Assembly: GCA_010279815.1 (NCBI GenBank)
Contig: QEOQ01000106.1
Span: forward strand, 341,750-405,749
Reading direction: 5' to 3'
DNA length: 64,000 bases
Source of the DNA: Brachionus plicatilis
Taxonomy: Eukaryota; Rotifera; Eurotatoria; Ploima; Brachionidae
Shown: positions 46,053-56,368 of the stretch, piece after piece
How the letters are laid out: each line of letters opens with the position of its first letter
Position numbering within the stretch: the stretch's first letter is position 1
Program-made: the position numbers and the translations under genes
Notes under the pieces: model-generated
Database searches by the model: none
What the model saw: the letters and a program-made list of their open reading frames with translations, nothing else
What the model was told of the DNA's origin: nothing

Positions 46053-47531
46053 TTAATTTTTAGCAGATATTTTGACATTGTTATTTCCGAATTTTTTGAA
46101 AATAACTTGAAAAAATAAATCAATAAATTCCACAAAACTTAAAACACTCATTCCCAAAAAAAGGCCTAAATTGCCGCCAACAATTCCCAACAAGCCATCC
46201 CAACCAATACTTGCACTCTCAGTAATCTCTGTTTGTTTTAGATATTCATAATAGACATTTACTGCTAGAATATTCTTTCTCAATTCTTCATTGCTAACAT
46301 TAGATCTATTTCCAAACAGTTCTTTGATCTGTTCAGTCTTTATTAAATCACTTCCATAAGATTCAGATGGATATCTATTTTCTGATTTTGAAATTTTAAA
46401 ACTAATTGTATCACACTCTAATGGACACAAGGATTTAATTTTACTTTTAAAATTTGATGAAACAAGTTCTTGAGTAACTATATTGGCACAGTTTTGTTCT
46501 TCTAAAGTATCACAAGGATTTTTTTCATCCACAACAAAATTGTTATCCATCGGACTGCATTTGCATTTTTCATTGATTTCAAAATAAAAAAAAGAACTTA
46601 AGCATTCACTCTGACGATAAGTCAAATTTGATCTGATAACTTTTCTGTAATATTCTGAATCAATTGAGCCCAGATTTTCTATGCATTCACTGTAAGGCTG
46701 AGGCTTTTGCTTGATTTTAATTCTTTCAAGAGCTATGTCTGTGCTGTATCCTGGCGAAACACCAAAGCCTATTCCAAATGTTGGCTTGAATGAATTGTCA
46801 TCAACAAAAATATGAGCTCCAGTGGTTAAACTCAATGTTTTTTGGTCATTTGGTATTCCAACAAAAAGCTCAATCATGAGTCCATTAAATTTACCAGGGT
46901 AATTTGAAGACTTAATTTTAGTCTTTTGGCCATTTGAATTTAGCCCTGTGTTAAAACGATAACAATTTCCATAATAAAAATCATAGTACCATTCCCAGTC
47001 ATTTTTATCACATGATTGTAAGTTATACAAACAACTTATGAACATTTGTTCAAAAGGAATTGACAGATTTTTCCTGAAGTCTGAGGTGTTGGCCTTTGAA
47101 AATAATGTCAATAAAGTTTTTAAGGAAATGTGATTAAATTTAAGCCTTGAAAATGATCCTTGGATTACTCCGAAATCTACATTAGCTAAATTTGTTATTT
47201 GGTTTTCTTCTAAAAAATTTGAAACATATTCAAGACTTTGATTTGTGACAAAAGAATTGGCATTGCAAATAGTCACTGCTGGAAAAGGCATTGAATCTTT
47301 TTCAACTACTCTTATTGTTGTGACTACTTCGTATTTTAAAAAGTTCATTATGTTTGTTGCTATGATAAAAAAGCACAGTCCAGCAGAGGCCAAGATACAA
47401 ATAGTCCACACTATTCGAACTAAGTGGTATTTAGTTCTAAATATGTTTGGAAATCCATGCATCGACATCGATTCAGTCCATTCTCGAAAAATTTCAGTAA
47501 TTTTAATTTTTTGTTTTGGCAAGTTATTCAT
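46053..47531 (-). CDS. DEG/ENaC/ASIC-family sodium channel subunit
   Basis: Single exon, 492 residues. The cytoplasmic N terminus holds the gating His-Gly motif (H25-G26). TM1 spans about residues 38-62, followed by FPAVTICN (about 83-90). A large cysteine-rich extracellular domain contains several N-glycosylation sequons and a C-rich stretch (KCKCSP, CPLECD). TM2 starts near 455 with GLFLGMSVLSFVE; the G-x-S selectivity filter is G460-M-S462. Three such subunits form an amiloride-sensitive cation channel gated by peptides, acid or mechanical force; which one cannot be told here. The lack of introns in a gene this long contrasts with neighbours and could mean a retrocopy or lineage-specific intron loss. 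The family is restricted to animals. Confidence 0.94.
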   Translation of the reverse strand: MNNLPKQKIKITEIFREWTESMSMHGFPNIFRTKYHLVRIVWTICILASAGLCFFIIATNIMNFLKYEVVTTIRVVEKDSMPFPAVTICNANSFVTNQSLEYVSNFLEENQITNLANVDFGVIQGSFSRLKFNHISLKTLLTLFSKANTSDFRKNLSIPFEQMFISCLYNLQSCDKNDWEWYYDFYYGNCYRFNTGLNSNGQKTKIKSSNYPGKFNGLMIELFVGIPNDQKTLSLTTGAHIFVDDNSFKPTFGIGFGVSPGYSTDIALERIKIKQKPQPYSECIENLGSIDSEYYRKVIRSNLTYRQSECLSSFFYFEINEKCKCSPMDNNFVVDEKNPCDTLEEQNCANIVTQELVSSNFKSKIKSLCPLECDTISFKISKSENRYPSESYGSDLIKTEQIKELFGNRSNVSNEELRKNILAVNVYYEYLKQTEITESASIGWDGLLGIVGGNLGLFLGMSVLSFVEFIDLFFQVIFKKFGNNNVKISAKN

Positions 47532-48102
47532 TTTAAATTTTGAAGCATTCGAATATTATTTTATTTGAGAAGAAAGAAAATACCAAAAGATCTTTTGTTA
47601 ATTTTTTAATTTAACTTTTAATTAAATATGTTTCACCGGAATAGAAACTGAAAGATAAATAAAATGCTTTTAATAAACTGTGCATTATTGTTAAGTATAA
47701 ATTTTTGCATTCTAGAATTTTTGTTAAATTTTCGATATGAATATTGAATTTTTTTATTTTCCAACTCTAATCATAAGGCAAGTGCTCATAATCAACACTA
47801 TTAGGTAAATAATAATAATGACCTGATCCAAACTTCATTTTTCAAATAATTTAAAAATTTAAATTACATTATTAGCTCATGTTAGCTCTTCATTTTTTAA
47901 TTCAATAATCTCAATTCTATTGTTTTTAAGATTTGGTCTGCTTCAGCTCGACGACCGCTGTCACCAATGTACTTTGTCTATAGACTGTAGAGTATTAAGG
48001 AAGAGAGGAAGAGACTAAAAAAATAAAAATAAAAAATTAATTCGAATAAAACAATAAAAATTTTATTTTAAAATTAATTAATATAAAAAAACAATTTTGT
48101 AG
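47532..48102. other. spacer upstream of the channel gene
   Basis: Holds a less AT-rich patch at 47935-48015 (CAGCTCGACGACCGCTGTCACC) directly before the ribozyme copy. It may belong to the same retroelement remnant. No gene seen. Confidence 0.35.
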
Positions 48103-48146
48103 AAATCGACGCGTTTCGACCGATAGGCCTTCTTCAGGATCTAGAT
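48103..48146 (-). ncRNA. minimal hammerhead ribozyme motif, copy 2
   Basis: Same minus-strand order as the copy at 34211-34253: CTAGATC, CTGAAGA, GGCC-TATC-GGTC, GAAACGCGTC, GATTTC. Stem I gives 5 bp (one G-U), stem II 4 bp (one G-U), stem III the palindromic ACGCGT. Loop II differs from copy 1 (shorter), yet the core and both stems are kept, as expected under selection or recent origin. It lies about 210 bases before the NTHL1 ATG, on the opposite strand. Confidence 0.72.
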
Positions 48147-48359
48147 GACCGAGAATTATCATTTTTTAATTGATTAATTATGAAAAAAAGAAAAAAATTA
48201 TTTGAATTTTAGAAAAAAACTTAATATATTACAATTTTAACTCTTTTTTTTGCATAAGACAAAAACATCTTCTTGAATTTAAAAAAAAATTAAAAAATTA
48301 AAATTTAAAATAAATTTTTTTGTAAATTTGGGATCAAAAAATAAATTTATTCTTAAGAA

Positions 48360-49503
48360 ATGGATCCATCAAAATCAAGACCGAAACGGTATAAATTTTC
48401 ATAAATAATTCTAAAAAAATGCTCAAAAAATTTACATTAATTAAAAATTTTAGCAAGGCTGTATCTACACTCAATTTGCCTAAACTCGAACCGATAGATA
48501 ATGAAAAAGAAAATCAAGCCTCAGTTAAACAAGTGAATTTTGTTCATAAAAAATTTCAAAGTGGTCAATAAATTGAAGCCTTAAGGAGCCTGGGACAAAC
48601 AGAATTGCCAGAAGGCTGAAAGAAAGGACCACGAATCTGGAGATGAAGAGTGCTGCGATCAAAACAGAGCCTTGCCACGAAGAACCTGGACTAAAGAAAT
48701 CAAAATGGGAGCCTACTTGTTGGAATGAACAATTTGAGTTAATAAAACAAATGCGCTCAGGTTTGAGTGCACCAGTTGATTCTATGGGCTGTGACACTCT
48801 GTCCAGTATTGACTCAGTAATCGATCCTAAAACAAAAAGATACCAGTGTTTGATTGCTTTAATGTTATCTAGTCAGACTAAGGATGAGATAACTGCTAGA
48901 GCGGTCGTGGAACTGCAAAAATTACCTTTAGATATTGAGACAATTCTGGCAACAGATGAAGAAAAAATAGCTAGTGCCATTTATCCGGCTGGTTTTTACA
49001 GACGCAAGGCTCAGTATATCAAAAAGACAACAATGATTTTAAAAGAAAAATATGCTGGAGACATACCGGACAGTGTTGATGAACTGTGTAAATTGCCCGG
49101 AGTTGGTCCAAAGATGGCTTATTTGGCCATGTCTTGTGCTTGGAAGAAAACTGTGGGCATTGGAGTTGACACTCATGTTCATCGAATTTCCAACAGGGTC
49201 GGATGGACTAAAAAACAGACCAAAACGCCTGAGCAAACTCGCAAGGAATTAGAAGAATGGATGCCAGAGTAATCAATTTTCAAAATTAAATATTTTTTTT
49301 TAATTAGAAGTTTGCCAAGGAGTCTTTGGTATGAAGTCAATCATTTATTGGTGGGTTTTGGTCAAGAGATTTGTCGCCCAGTCGGCCCAAAATGTGCCTC
49401 TTGTCTTTGTAGAGACTTGTGTCCAACTGGTAAAGAATTGAGCAGCAAACCGAATAAATCAAGAAAAAAATCAATCAAAATTGAATTTGAAAAAGACAAT
49501 TGA
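48360..49503 (+). CDS. NTHL1: endonuclease III homologue, bifunctional DNA glycosylase/AP lyase
   Basis: Best model: exons 48360-48388, 48454-48532, 48586-49268 and 49320-49503, introns 65, 53 and 51 nt, 324 residues. The first two exons are less certain. An alternative last acceptor at 49307 would add four residues. The basic N terminus [10 protein letters not shown] may be a nuclear signal. The core shows [13 protein letters not shown], the helix-hairpin-helix LPGVGPKMA with the Schiff-base lysine K212, GVDTHVHR with catalytic D231, and the 4Fe-4S ligands C-x6-C-x2-C-x5-C ([10 protein letters not shown]). It removes oxidised pyrimidines and nicks the abasic site in base excision repair in nucleus and mitochondria. 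A lysine-rich tail follows the cluster. Confidence 0.93.
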
Positions 49504-50538
49504 ATATAAAAAGTTTTTTCTTTTAATTTCCAATTTTTTTTTTTAACGATCTTTCCATATTTAGCGGTCTTCAATAATATTTATCAATAATTGTATTTAT
49601 TTGCTAACTGAGTGAGTTACAAAATTAGTTTAAATTGTATTAATTTATAAAAAAAATTGTCATTGAATAAAAATTTTGATAGTGTTTGGTCTAAATATAA
49701 ATAATTAAATTCTCCATTATTTAAAGTCTAGTAATGTTTAGTATTTATTTTTTAAAAAATATTAAAATCATAACAATAAATAAAAAATGTTCAATTATAT
49801 TACAAAAATATATTTTTGATACAAATTAATAACAAAAAATTTCATTTTAAACTTAATTTAAGTCTAATCTAACAAAAAAATATGGCAGCTTATTTTCATT
49901 TAGATTTTTTTTTCAATTTTTGTCTCATTAAGTCCAAAGAGAGATTCTAATTCTGTTGAATCAAATGAAATCAAATAATTTGTTTGGAAATTGATTTAGA
50001 TTAAAGGCTTTATATCATTTGTACTTCTAATTTATTTTTAAAATGTTTTAGATGAGATTTTTTCAATTTTGGTGCATTCAAGTCTACGAAAGTCAAAAAA
50101 TAACAAGTTTAAGTCTTCAAAAATTAATCAGTAGTATTATAAATTCTATTTTCCTATTTACTTTATTTATTTAATAGTTTATTTCTTTGCCTTTTAATTC
50201 AAACAATGCGAAATTTTAAACAAAAAGAAAAAAATTTGTCATTTAATAAATATAAGGTGCATTTAAGGCAAAGCTACTTCACTACTCTGGGATTCTAAAT
50301 TTTTTTACATATTCGTGTTGCCCATGTATGATAACCCATGATTGGTGTTTTTTTTATATTTCTACCTATTTCAGGTAAAAAGTTATTTAACTTTGAAAAA
50401 AGGCGTTTTTTGATGCATAGCAACATTAAAAATCCTTTTTTCTCCCAAAAATACTCCGATTTGTATATTTTTTTTTCATTTTCTGATTTTAAATGCCGTA
50501 AATTTTATTATTCTTGATTTAAAAATAAAAAATATTCT
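49504..50538. other. AT-rich intergenic stretch, no gene seen
   Basis: Low-complexity spacer after NTHL1. A short family A-like core (GTCTAGTAATGTTTAGTATT) at 49726 is an isolated fragment. Confidence 0.4.
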
Positions 50539-51615
50539 TAATTTACCTGTTTTTTTTTACTTTTATACCTTTTTTTTCACAAAAAAGAGAGCCGAGCTTC
50601 GTTGGCGGGTGAATATATCTAATATTGTATATCAGTAGATAGATCTACTCAATACGCACAAACTAATGAAGAGCTTTTTTTTATATGATCCCTACTTGCC
50701 AAGATATTTGCCTTTTACTAGCAGCTGTTTTTGAGAAAAAATTTATTTTTAAACATTAAATTAAGAAAATAGTTATTTAGTCCTTTTCATTCAAGTTTCC
50801 AGCTATGTCTTCAATAATCGTAGGCATTGTTGGTTAATGCTTACCACCTCTCCCATCATTAAGAATCATGTCATCATTATCAGCAACAAATGTATCATAA
50901 TGTAATTTACATGTTTTAACCGAATTCAAGGTGATGTCTGACAAAAATGAATCAGCATCCCTATCTGGCACATTAAAATGTCTTCAACATTTCATTAGAG
51001 AAATAAGAAAAAGAAAATAAATTAAGAATTAAAGCATACTTTAAGATAGCATAAATTAAGACACTAAGCGAACGTTGAGTACAATCAATATTGAGAATAG
51101 AATTGCACAGTTCAGCTATCATGTGGACAGAATCAATGCTTCCAGTTGTATAAGCAGAAGTATCAGCAAGTTCATTAGTAGATGACGCAAAGAAGTAAGA
51201 GTCGACGATGTTGGTAAAGATCTTGGTTCAATATTCACTACCTCCTGAATTTTCTCGGCTACAAGCCTCTGCTGGAGCAATTTTCTTAAATGCTGTTTTT
51301 GCTTTTTCATTTTCAATTTTAAATTCTAATTAATTTAGTTATTAAGATTAAAAGAAAATGATTTTTAATGACATAAGTCAAAAATTTAGTTATATAATAC
51401 TAAAAAATTAAAAAATTTGAATTTTTTCTCAAAAACAGCTGCTAGTAAAAGGCAAATATCTTGGATCATATAAAAAAAAGCTCTTCATTAGTTTGTGCGT
51501 ATTGAGTAGATCTATCTACTGATATACAATATTAGATATATTCACCCGCCAACGAAGCTCGGCTCTCTTTTTTGTGAAAAAAAAGGTATAAAAGTAAAAA
51601 AAAACAGGTAAATTA
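50539..51615. mobile_element. 1.08-kb fold-back element H carrying an ORF
   Basis: Inverted arms of about 205 bp start TAATTTACCTG at both ends and include AGAGAGCCGAGCTTCGTTGG, GATAGATCTACTCAATACGC and CAGCTGTTTTTGAGAAAA. They match almost perfectly, with one short indel. Between them, on the minus strand, lies a spliced ORF (50834-51310). No clear target duplication was found and the transposon superfamily is unknown. Confidence 0.8.
50834..51310 (-). CDS. unknown two-exon ORF inside fold-back element H (probably decayed)
   Basis: Exon 1 (51310-51040) starts MKKQKQHLRKLLQQ. A frameshift near 51215 leads into KIFTNIVDSYFFASS, ELADTSAYTTGSIDSVHMI and RSLSVLIYAILK. A 58-nt GT..AG intron follows (51039-50982), then exon 2 (50981-50834) HFNVPDRDADSFLSDITL, NSVKTCKLHYDTFVADND and RGGKH to a stop. 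Codon use and the clean splice indicate real coding history. I do not recognise the family. The position inside terminal inverted repeats suggests a transposon-encoded protein or a captured host gene. Confidence 0.5.
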
Positions 51616-53074
51616 GCTTTGGATAGTGATCAGATTTTTTAGCAATAGGCGAAATTCTTAAATCAAATTTTTTAAAAATTCAATATCTGAATATTCAGGT
51701 ATAAAATTTTGATGTTACAAGATTGATAGTTCAAAATTTATTCTTATTCAAAAAAGAAATAAGGAAAAATTTTTATCAAATGTTATTCATTGCGTCAATA
51801 AAATTGGAATTTTGACACATTATGTTCCAATAAAAAAATTAAATTGACACATACCATAGTTACTTCGATTTTTTTCTCATATAAAGAGTTGCTTAAAAAT
51901 CATGTGTCTTTAAGTCATGACTCACAAAACGTGTTTGTTTTTCAAGTGTTTGGATGACGGCAAGTAATTATTTGGGTATTAATTAATATATTTGAATATA
52001 TAGGAAAAAATAATTAATTAATTTCGAGATTAGTGTATTCCGTCAGATTCTATCAACCTTATTGATTTCTGTTCTAAATTAAAGCTGGCAAATTTCTTTA
52101 AAATTGGAAAAATTAACTATGGTTTATGATTTTGGACACTTGATAAAAATAAATAATATGAGTTTCAGTACTAAATTTTTTGGCAATTTTACATAAAATA
52201 AAATTACAAAAGTGATTTTACGTAAATTTACTAATTCTAAAGTAAAACTTAGAATAAAAAGAGTAAAAATGATTAAAAAAAAAAGTAATTTTGAAATTTT
52301 TTTAATCTTATTTTGCTCCTAAATTGACGTAAATTTACTTTTTTCATTTTATCTACTTATAATCTATAAAAAAATTATTTTTCATGTTATTCTATCAATA
52401 AAAATTAGCACAAAATTGAAATAATTAAAATTAATTATATTAAAAAGTATATATTTGTCCAAGTTTGCGGTAACACTTTTTAACAAATAAAAGAAATTTT
52501 TAACTAAAACAAAAAAGTTATTCAATTGAGATTTTGATTGATTTTATACGATTTGATACGATTTTTAACCTCAAATAAATAAAATTTTACGTAATTTTAC
52601 TTAAATTTTGGTAAATTAATTTTTGTTGCCTTGAGACGTGAAATTAATTTTTTGAGAAAATTTTATTAAAAAAAGAAAAAAAATAATCTTTTCGTGAATT
52701 TACGTAAAATTGCGTAATTTTACCTCAAAACTACGTAAAATATCAATTTATTTAAATTTTATTCCAAATTATATTACATTATTTTAAATTATATCAAAAA
52801 AATTTTATAATTTATTTATTCAAAAAAAACTGTGAATTTAAATAGCCTTTTTTTGTATGAAAACTTTCGGAAAACTTGATTTAAAATATAACATTCTGAA
52901 AAGATTGATTCCTTTTAGGTTTTAATTTACATATTTCTTTATTGAATTCAAAATTTTGACTTGTTATTAAAATTGACTTAAAATTTAGTTGAATGGTAAA
53001 TAAATTTATGCTTTTGAGACTGAGAAATATATTTTTTTTTTTTGAGATTTAAAAATTTAATTTTTGATCAAATA
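51616..53074. other. AT-rich intergenic stretch, no gene seen
   Basis: Low-complexity spacer with clustered TTACGTAAATTT-type motifs around 52200-52740, similar to those in the 4554-4703 MITE but without its ends. Confidence 0.4.
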
Positions 53075-53517
53075 ATGAGTTCCAAACCAAGACAGTCCTT
53101 AAAGTCTATTGAAAATATTGAACAGCACAAAGCTAAAGTCTCGGAAAAAAAGCTTCGGTCAAGAGGCAGGCCTAGAGTTGTTTTTAAATTTAAGACTTAC
53201 AAAAATTTATAAAATTTTTTTTTTTTCTAGCGAGAGAAAAAGCATTCATCTGAGAGTATAACTTACACTAAAGCTGATATTGATGCAGCGTTCATTTTGG
53301 TTGAAGTAAATTTAAAAAAATTTAAATCCAAATTTTGTTTATCAATTCTTTTTTAGTTTTCAATGCAAAACATTGAATATCCAGGCTTCAAAAATATGAA
53401 GAATATGGAACTTAATGTCACACTTTTTCTAGCAAATGTATGTCAAAATTTGCAAGCCATTTTTTTCCTAATCTTTTATTTTAGCTTTTGGTGCAAAAAA
53501 ATCATCCACAATTGTAA
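53075..53517 (+). CDS. small conserved-looking protein of unknown function, four exons
   Basis: Exons 53075-53176, 53231-53305, 53357-53437 and 53485-53517, all phase 0, with introns of 54, 51 and 47 nt, give 96 residues. Every junction has GT..AG with a T-rich acceptor, and AATAAA follows six bases after the stop. The N-terminal half is basic with KKLRSRGRPRREKK, resembling an AT-hook or nuclear signal. The C-terminal half is predicted helical (DIDAAFILVEFSMQNI, MELNVTLFLANLLVQ). I do not recognise the family. The splice pattern makes a real gene likely. A small chromatin- or kinetochore-type subunit would fit the layout, but that is a guess. Confidence 0.65.
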
Positions 53518-53706
53518 ATGATCAATAAAAAAAATCTTGTAAATAATTGCACGTTTTTTGTTAATAATCCATGATTGCGTCTTGTTTTGTTGTTCGATTT
53601 AATTATGGCCAAAATTTAACTAATGTTTTCTAAATTATTTGATAATGTTTGAATAAAATTTTGATAACTGATAATTTAAACATGCCAATTTCCCAAGCGG
53701 CTTTGT

Positions 53707-53713
53707 TATAAAA
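53707..53713 (+). promoter_or_regulatory. TATA box of the second cystatin gene
   Basis: TATAAAA 47 bases before the ATG at 53760, mirroring the TATA position of the cystatin at 1297. Confidence 0.55.
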
Positions 53714-53759
53714 CAAGCCGAAATTCTTAACTTTGAGACAATTAATTGAATTTTTCAAG

Positions 53760-54176
53760 ATGCTTAAACTTTTAGCCATTTGTTTTACTTTATTTGTAGC
53801 CAGCCAAGCATTTGCTGTCGGCGGCTACCAGCCAGCTACTGCCACCGATGAATTTATGTCATTGGCAAGATGGTCAGCTAACCAAATGTCTTCTTACACC
53901 GGCGTTCTTGGCCAACACAACCTGATGACAGTTAGAAACTTGATGACTCAAGTCGTAAACGGAATCAACTACAAATTTACTATTGATCTGTTGGTCCAAA
54001 CACCAGAAAACCAATACTTTGTAAGTTTTGACATTTAACTCAAAGCAATGGCCACCTAAACATATTTTATTCTTTAGTTCAGATCGTGTGACTTGACTGT
54101 CTTCGACCAACCATGGACCAACACAAAAGAAATTGTTGGTACTCCTAAATGCGGTGCTAATCCATACTATCCATAA
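53760..54176 (+). CDS. secreted cystatin, cysteine-protease inhibitor
   Basis: Exons 53760-54020 and 54078-54176 with a 57-nt phase-0 intron; 119 residues. I chose the ATG that begins the signal peptide MLKLLAICFTLFVASQA; a longer upstream frame (from 53733) is less likely given the TATA box. Residues 64-68 are QVVNG, a perfect QxVxG inhibitory loop. P99-W100 is the second hairpin, and C91/C112 can form the disulfide. Cystatins bind papain-family proteases such as cathepsins in wedge fashion, usually outside cells or in lysosomes. A canonical glycine near the mature N terminus is present (GG, residues 21-22). AATAAA at 54183-54188 ends the transcript. It is paralogous to 1297-1700 with the identical intron site. 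Confidence 0.93.
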
Positions 54177-55031
54177 AATTTTAATAAAGAATTTTTTAAA
54201 TTTTTAGCTTTTTTTTATTTAGTGTTTCTCAAAAATTTTACAAATTTAAAAGTTAATTTCTTCTTCTTTTTGAACAAAAATAATTTTAGTTATAAAAAAA
54301 TGTTCAAACAAAATTTATCAGGCTGATTTTGTTTGATTTTTTTTAAGTTTTATATATTAGAAGAATTACGGAATATTTAAAATTTGTCATTAATCCCTTT
54401 AAGGCAACTCTCTTGCTTGTAAAAAAAATAGAATTTAGGATAATTATTCAGAAATTTTTATTGAATAAAAATTATTTAAGACTTAAGATAAATTTTAAAA
54501 TTTTGTTTAATTAAATATACAATAAATATTTTTTTAGCTGTGTTTAAAATTCAATTAAGCATAATAAATATAATAAATTATAAAAAAATCTATTTGTTGG
54601 AAAAAAACAAAAAAATAATTTCAACTAAAATTTTTTATTCACGATTAAATAATTTTGGGTCTTAGTGAACTATTCGTTCACTTAATTTTTTTTTTCACGA
54701 AAAGATAAACAAACAATAAGATAAGGTTAACAATTTTTAGATTAGGTGAATAATTTTAAGATTTAACTTATCAAAATTAGTAAGAAAACTTAATTCTTGG
54801 TTTGAAACCTATATATGGTTTGAATATTTTCCAAATCTCTTTTGGATATCTAGAAAAAAGATATTGTAAAATTGAAATACAAATTGAACAAAAATTCTTC
54901 CTTTTTTGATGAATTAAAATTATAGTTAATAAAGCATACTTAAAAAAAATACTGCAAAAAAGTGTAACATACTTTAAGGTGCAAAACAAAGCAAATCGCA
55001 ACTTAAATAGAACGTTTTTGTTAAAAAAAAC
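54177..55031. other. intergenic with an E/M-family fragment
   Basis: 54866-54980 matches the left arm of the E/M elements (TTGAACAAAAATTCTTCC and ACTGCAAAAA). No partner end was found. Otherwise no gene seen. Confidence 0.4.
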
Positions 55032-55033
55032 TA

Positions 55034-56366
55034 CCGTAAACCTTTGTCTAGTACTCCAAGAACAAACCCCAAATCTTGACTTTGTTCTATATGGAACTAA
55101 TACCATCTAAACCATGTTATAACATTTTTTTTATTTTATTTAGAACAAACCTCAAATCTTGCCTTTACACTAAGAGTAAGCGCGAAAGTTCGCTTTTATT
55201 CTTAGATAATCTTTGAATATGTTCTAGATTAAACTAAAAGAATTCTTGAACAAATTTTGAAAATAAAAAAAATTAAAAAAAATTAATAGATTAAGTTTTA
55301 TTCTAATTTTGGTATTAATTCTAAGAGTAAAAGTTAAAAAAAAATTCAATTTAAATACATAAAATACAGTTTTGAAAAAATTATCGATGCTTTTGTCTAA
55401 TTATTTTACCATTTTCGTCACGAGGTAGCCTTTTCTACCTCTTTTAACCAACCATCACTCGCTTGAAACCCTTAAGTGATATTGTTTTCGTACACTTGAC
55501 TATGTAATTCTAAGGCTTTTAATTTTTAGCCACACCACTGACACATTTATTTTCTTCTCGTTGTTGATCAAACCATTCAATGAGTCTAGTCTACATTACT
55601 GGAAATTTGGCTCGGTTATTTCCATTTACCCTTGTCCTGCTTCTTTTATATTTTGTAGCCTCTATTTCATTTTTACGTTTGTTCCATCCGCATATTGTCC
55701 TAGGGAGAATGTTATAAATTCGGCCAGCCTCACTTTGATTATCATTTGAGTTTCAAACGTTTTATTGATTAAAAATTATTTATTTGAGAATTAAATCTAA
55801 TTGTACAATAATTGTTATTAAAATATAAATTATAAATTATAAACTAGTTATATGATTAAACAAGATAGAGACTAGCTCTCGCGTTTTGGCTGTTGGAATC
55901 GTTGCGAAGTTTTCGAAGGAACTTCTGTAAGAAGCTGTTGTGATAAGCATTTGTCTTTAAATAGCCCAAAACTTCTTGTTTGCGATCTAAGTAATATTGT
56001 CTCCGAGTATTTATTCTATTATTAGGCCCATTATCCAGATTTTCAACTTGAGTCGACTCAGGTGTAGTTTCATCATCACTTACAATCATTTTTGCAAACA
56101 AAAATTTAAAATAAAAATGAAGTCTCGGTGCACAAAAATTTTTAACTTATAAATTTTACTCTTAGAATTAACACCAAAATTAGAATATAACCTAATTTTT
56201 TTATTTTATATTTTTTTATTTTTGAAACAAACTCTACATTTTTTTGGGGTTTGCTCTAGAACATATTCAAAGATTATCTAAGAATAAAAGCGAACTTTCG
56301 CGCTTACTCTTAGTGTAAAGTCAAGATTTGGGGTTTGTTCTTGGAGTTCTAGGCAAAGGTTTACGG
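55034..56366. mobile_element. pogo/Tigger-like transposon remnant I with TA-flanked inverted repeats
   Basis: Inverted ends CCGTAAACCTTTG(T/C)CTAG continue through CCAAGAACAAACCCCAAATC. TA stands on both sides (55032-55033 and 56367-56368). A second block of mirrored sequence (GCGAAAGTTCGCTTTTATTC) extends the arms to over 200 bp. The interior codes on the minus strand for pieces of a pogo-type transposase DNA-binding region. The TA duplication and that domain agree on Tc1/mariner-pogo. Confidence 0.8.
55390..56089 (-). pseudogene. pogo-like transposase N-terminal region, broken
   Basis: A 77-codon frame from ATG at 56089 reads an acidic start, then RRQYYLDRKQEVLGYLKTNAYHNS, the first helix of a psq/CENP-B-type HTH. 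After about 110 bases of unrelated sequence the fold resumes in another frame: EAGRIYNILPRTICGW, then KRSRTRVNGNNRAKFPVM, a stop, RLIEWFDQQREENKCVSG and GFQASDGWLK. This order is that of pogo/Tigger DNA-binding domains. No DDE catalytic domain was found, so the element is non-autonomous. Confidence 0.7.
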
Positions 56367-56368
56367 TA

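Noticed and set aside
48419..48570. Alternative NTHL1 start at 48419 ([14 protein letters not shown])
   Set aside because: That stretch fits better as the intron between 48388 and 48454, which joins a basic N terminus in frame. It remains a weaker alternative.
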